This document shows positions 63,218 through 64,000 of a stretch of DNA of 64,000 bases, in pieces (within the stretch, counting starts at the first letter, position 1; each line of letters opens with the position of its first letter). The DNA comes from an uncultured Pontibacter sp. (GTDB lineage Bacteria; Bacteroidota; Bacteroidia; Cytophagales; Hymenobacteraceae): assembly GCF_947492645.1 (NCBI RefSeq), contig NZ_CANLMZ010000006.1:496001-560000 (forward strand). Direction: 5' to 3'. A program made the position numbers and the translations under genes. The notes beneath the pieces were generated by a model, which saw nothing but the letters and a program-made list of their open reading frames with translations, was not told the DNA's origin and made no database searches.

Positions 63218-64000
63218 ATGCCCTACTTTAAAAAAATAAAGATTCCACTTCTCTGGCTTCGCCGCCATACTTCCGACAGGGAATTCATGCTACTATCGAG
63301 TGCGCTGGTGGGGCTTACTGCTGGCCTTGCCGCAGTTGTGCTTAAAACGCTGGTGCACTACATACACCTGTTGTTGGCTTATGGCAACCGCCTGCTCGAC
63401 CAGCCCTACTGGTTAGTGGTTTTCCCGTTGGTGGGTATTTTACTTACGGTATTTATTGTAAGGGTGATGTTTAACGGTAAAATTGACCGGGGCACAGCAA
63501 ACATACTTTTCAATATTTCGCAAAAATCAAGTATGGTGGAGCGGCACAAAATGTACTCTCATGTACTAACAAGCGGTATAACAGCCGGTTTTGGCGGTTC
63601 TGCTGGCCTGGAGTCTCCTATCGTGGTTACTGGTTCTGCCATCGGATCTAATTTTGGTCGCGAATACCACTTAAACTACCGCGACAGAACGTTGCTGCTG
63701 GCATCAGGTGCCGCTGCAGGTATTGCCGCGGTGTTCAACGCCCCAATAGCTGGAGTGTTGTTTGCCATAGAGGTTTTGCTTATCGACATAAGTATAACAG
63801 CTTTTATCCCTTTAATTATTTCTGCCGTAGTTGGTGCCCTTTGCTCTAAAATCATACTTAACGAGGACATACTTTTTAGCCTGGGGCAACGGGAGTTTTT
63901 TGAAGCGGGGCACCTGCCGTTTTATGTATTGCTTGGCCTGCTTACCGGAATCATATCGGTGTATTACACACGCATGGCTTTGCACGTAGAGGAATTATTC
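63218..64000 (+). CDS. CLC-family chloride channel/transporter (3' end outside window)
   Basis: N-terminal 261 residues of a CLC protein, cut by the window edge. Membrane helices begin near residue 25 (LLSSALVGLTAGLAAVVL). The selectivity segment reads FGGSAGLESPIVVTGSAIGSN, keeping the gating glutamate (Glu132, equivalent to Glu148 of E. coli ClcA), and NAPIAGVLFAIEVLL follows. At the place of the inner proton glutamate (Glu203 of ClcA) there is Val186, as in CLC channels such as ClC-1. The usual GSGIP serine motif is replaced by DRGTANILF. CBS domains may follow outside the window. Confidence 0.92.
   Translation, partial: MPYFKKIKIPLLWLRRHTSDREFMLLSSALVGLTAGLAAVVLKTLVHYIHLLLAYGNRLLDQPYWLVVFPLVGILLTVFIVRVMFNGKIDRGTANILFNISQKSSMVERHKMYSHVLTSGITAGFGGSAGLESPIVVTGSAIGSNFGREYHLNYRDRTLLLASGAAAGIAAVFNAPIAGVLFAIEVLLIDISITAFIPLIISAVVGALCSKIILNEDILFSLGQREFFEAGHLPFYVLLGLLTGIISVYYTRMALHVEELF

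Overview
The window looks like a chromosomal piece from a Bacteroidota bacterium of the order Cytophagales, most like Pontibacter or a relative in Hymenobacteraceae. Supporting marks are a TonB receptor paired with a DUF4249 lipoprotein, the long (657 aa) Bacteroidota form of IspG, an N-acylornithine carbamoyltransferase in the arginine operon, a DUF6728 mini-protein, a CrtA-like carotenoid oxygenase and several TAnnTTTG-type -7 promoter elements. The genus is an inference from protein flavour and gene content. I see no rRNA, tRNA, CRISPR array, transposase or prophage.

Layout. 1-7 kb: 3' part of a TonB receptor with its lipoprotein, riboflavin synthase, Pcm methyltransferase, a putative secreted zinc protease, an acyl-CoA thioesterase and a Bacteroidota hypothetical. 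7-16 kb: TlpA-like lipoprotein, GatB, AlaS, a MerR regulator with DprA, a TPR lipoprotein and a class IV aminotransferase. 16-23 kb: a GT-C-like membrane protein, a frameshifted UlaG-like hydrolase, ThyA, a Cys/His/Lys-rich secreted protein and an MMPL/RND exporter. 23-38 kb: mixed housekeeping (UPF1-like helicase, FKBP isomerase, ACP phosphodiesterase, PNPOx, CrtA-like, DUF1003, DsbA-like, LeuS, MarR, MmcQ/YjbR, IspG, flavoprotein). 38-46.8 kb: a minus-strand arginine operon read GNAT, argG, argC, argD, argF', argB, argE, argH. 46.8-49.7 kb: a gene-poor stretch with a strongly folded RNA candidate, a small membrane protein and a retropepsin-like protein. 49.7-64 kb: an ion and pH homeostasis block (sodium:solute symporter, GNAT, amino-acid racemase, beta-carbonic anhydrase, NhaA, UspA, the seven-gene mrpABCDEFG antiporter, a Pnkp-like phosphatase and the start of a CLC chloride protein).

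How the genes work together. The arginine operon encodes the N-acylated route in which carbamoylation happens on N-acyl (probably N-succinyl) ornithine before deacylation. No recognisable argA or argJ is present, and an unusual GNAT protein heads the operon. The right-hand block joins Na+/H+ exchange (NhaA, Mrp), CO2 hydration, Na+-coupled uptake and a chloride pathway, as expected for a bacterium facing salt or alkaline stress.

The most striking global feature is the word AGTATA/TATACT (core AAGTATAA/TTATACTT). It is scattered in both orientations through coding and non-coding DNA at several times the chance rate. The second is a 172-base multi-hairpin locus at 46904-47075 that I could not assign to any RNA family.
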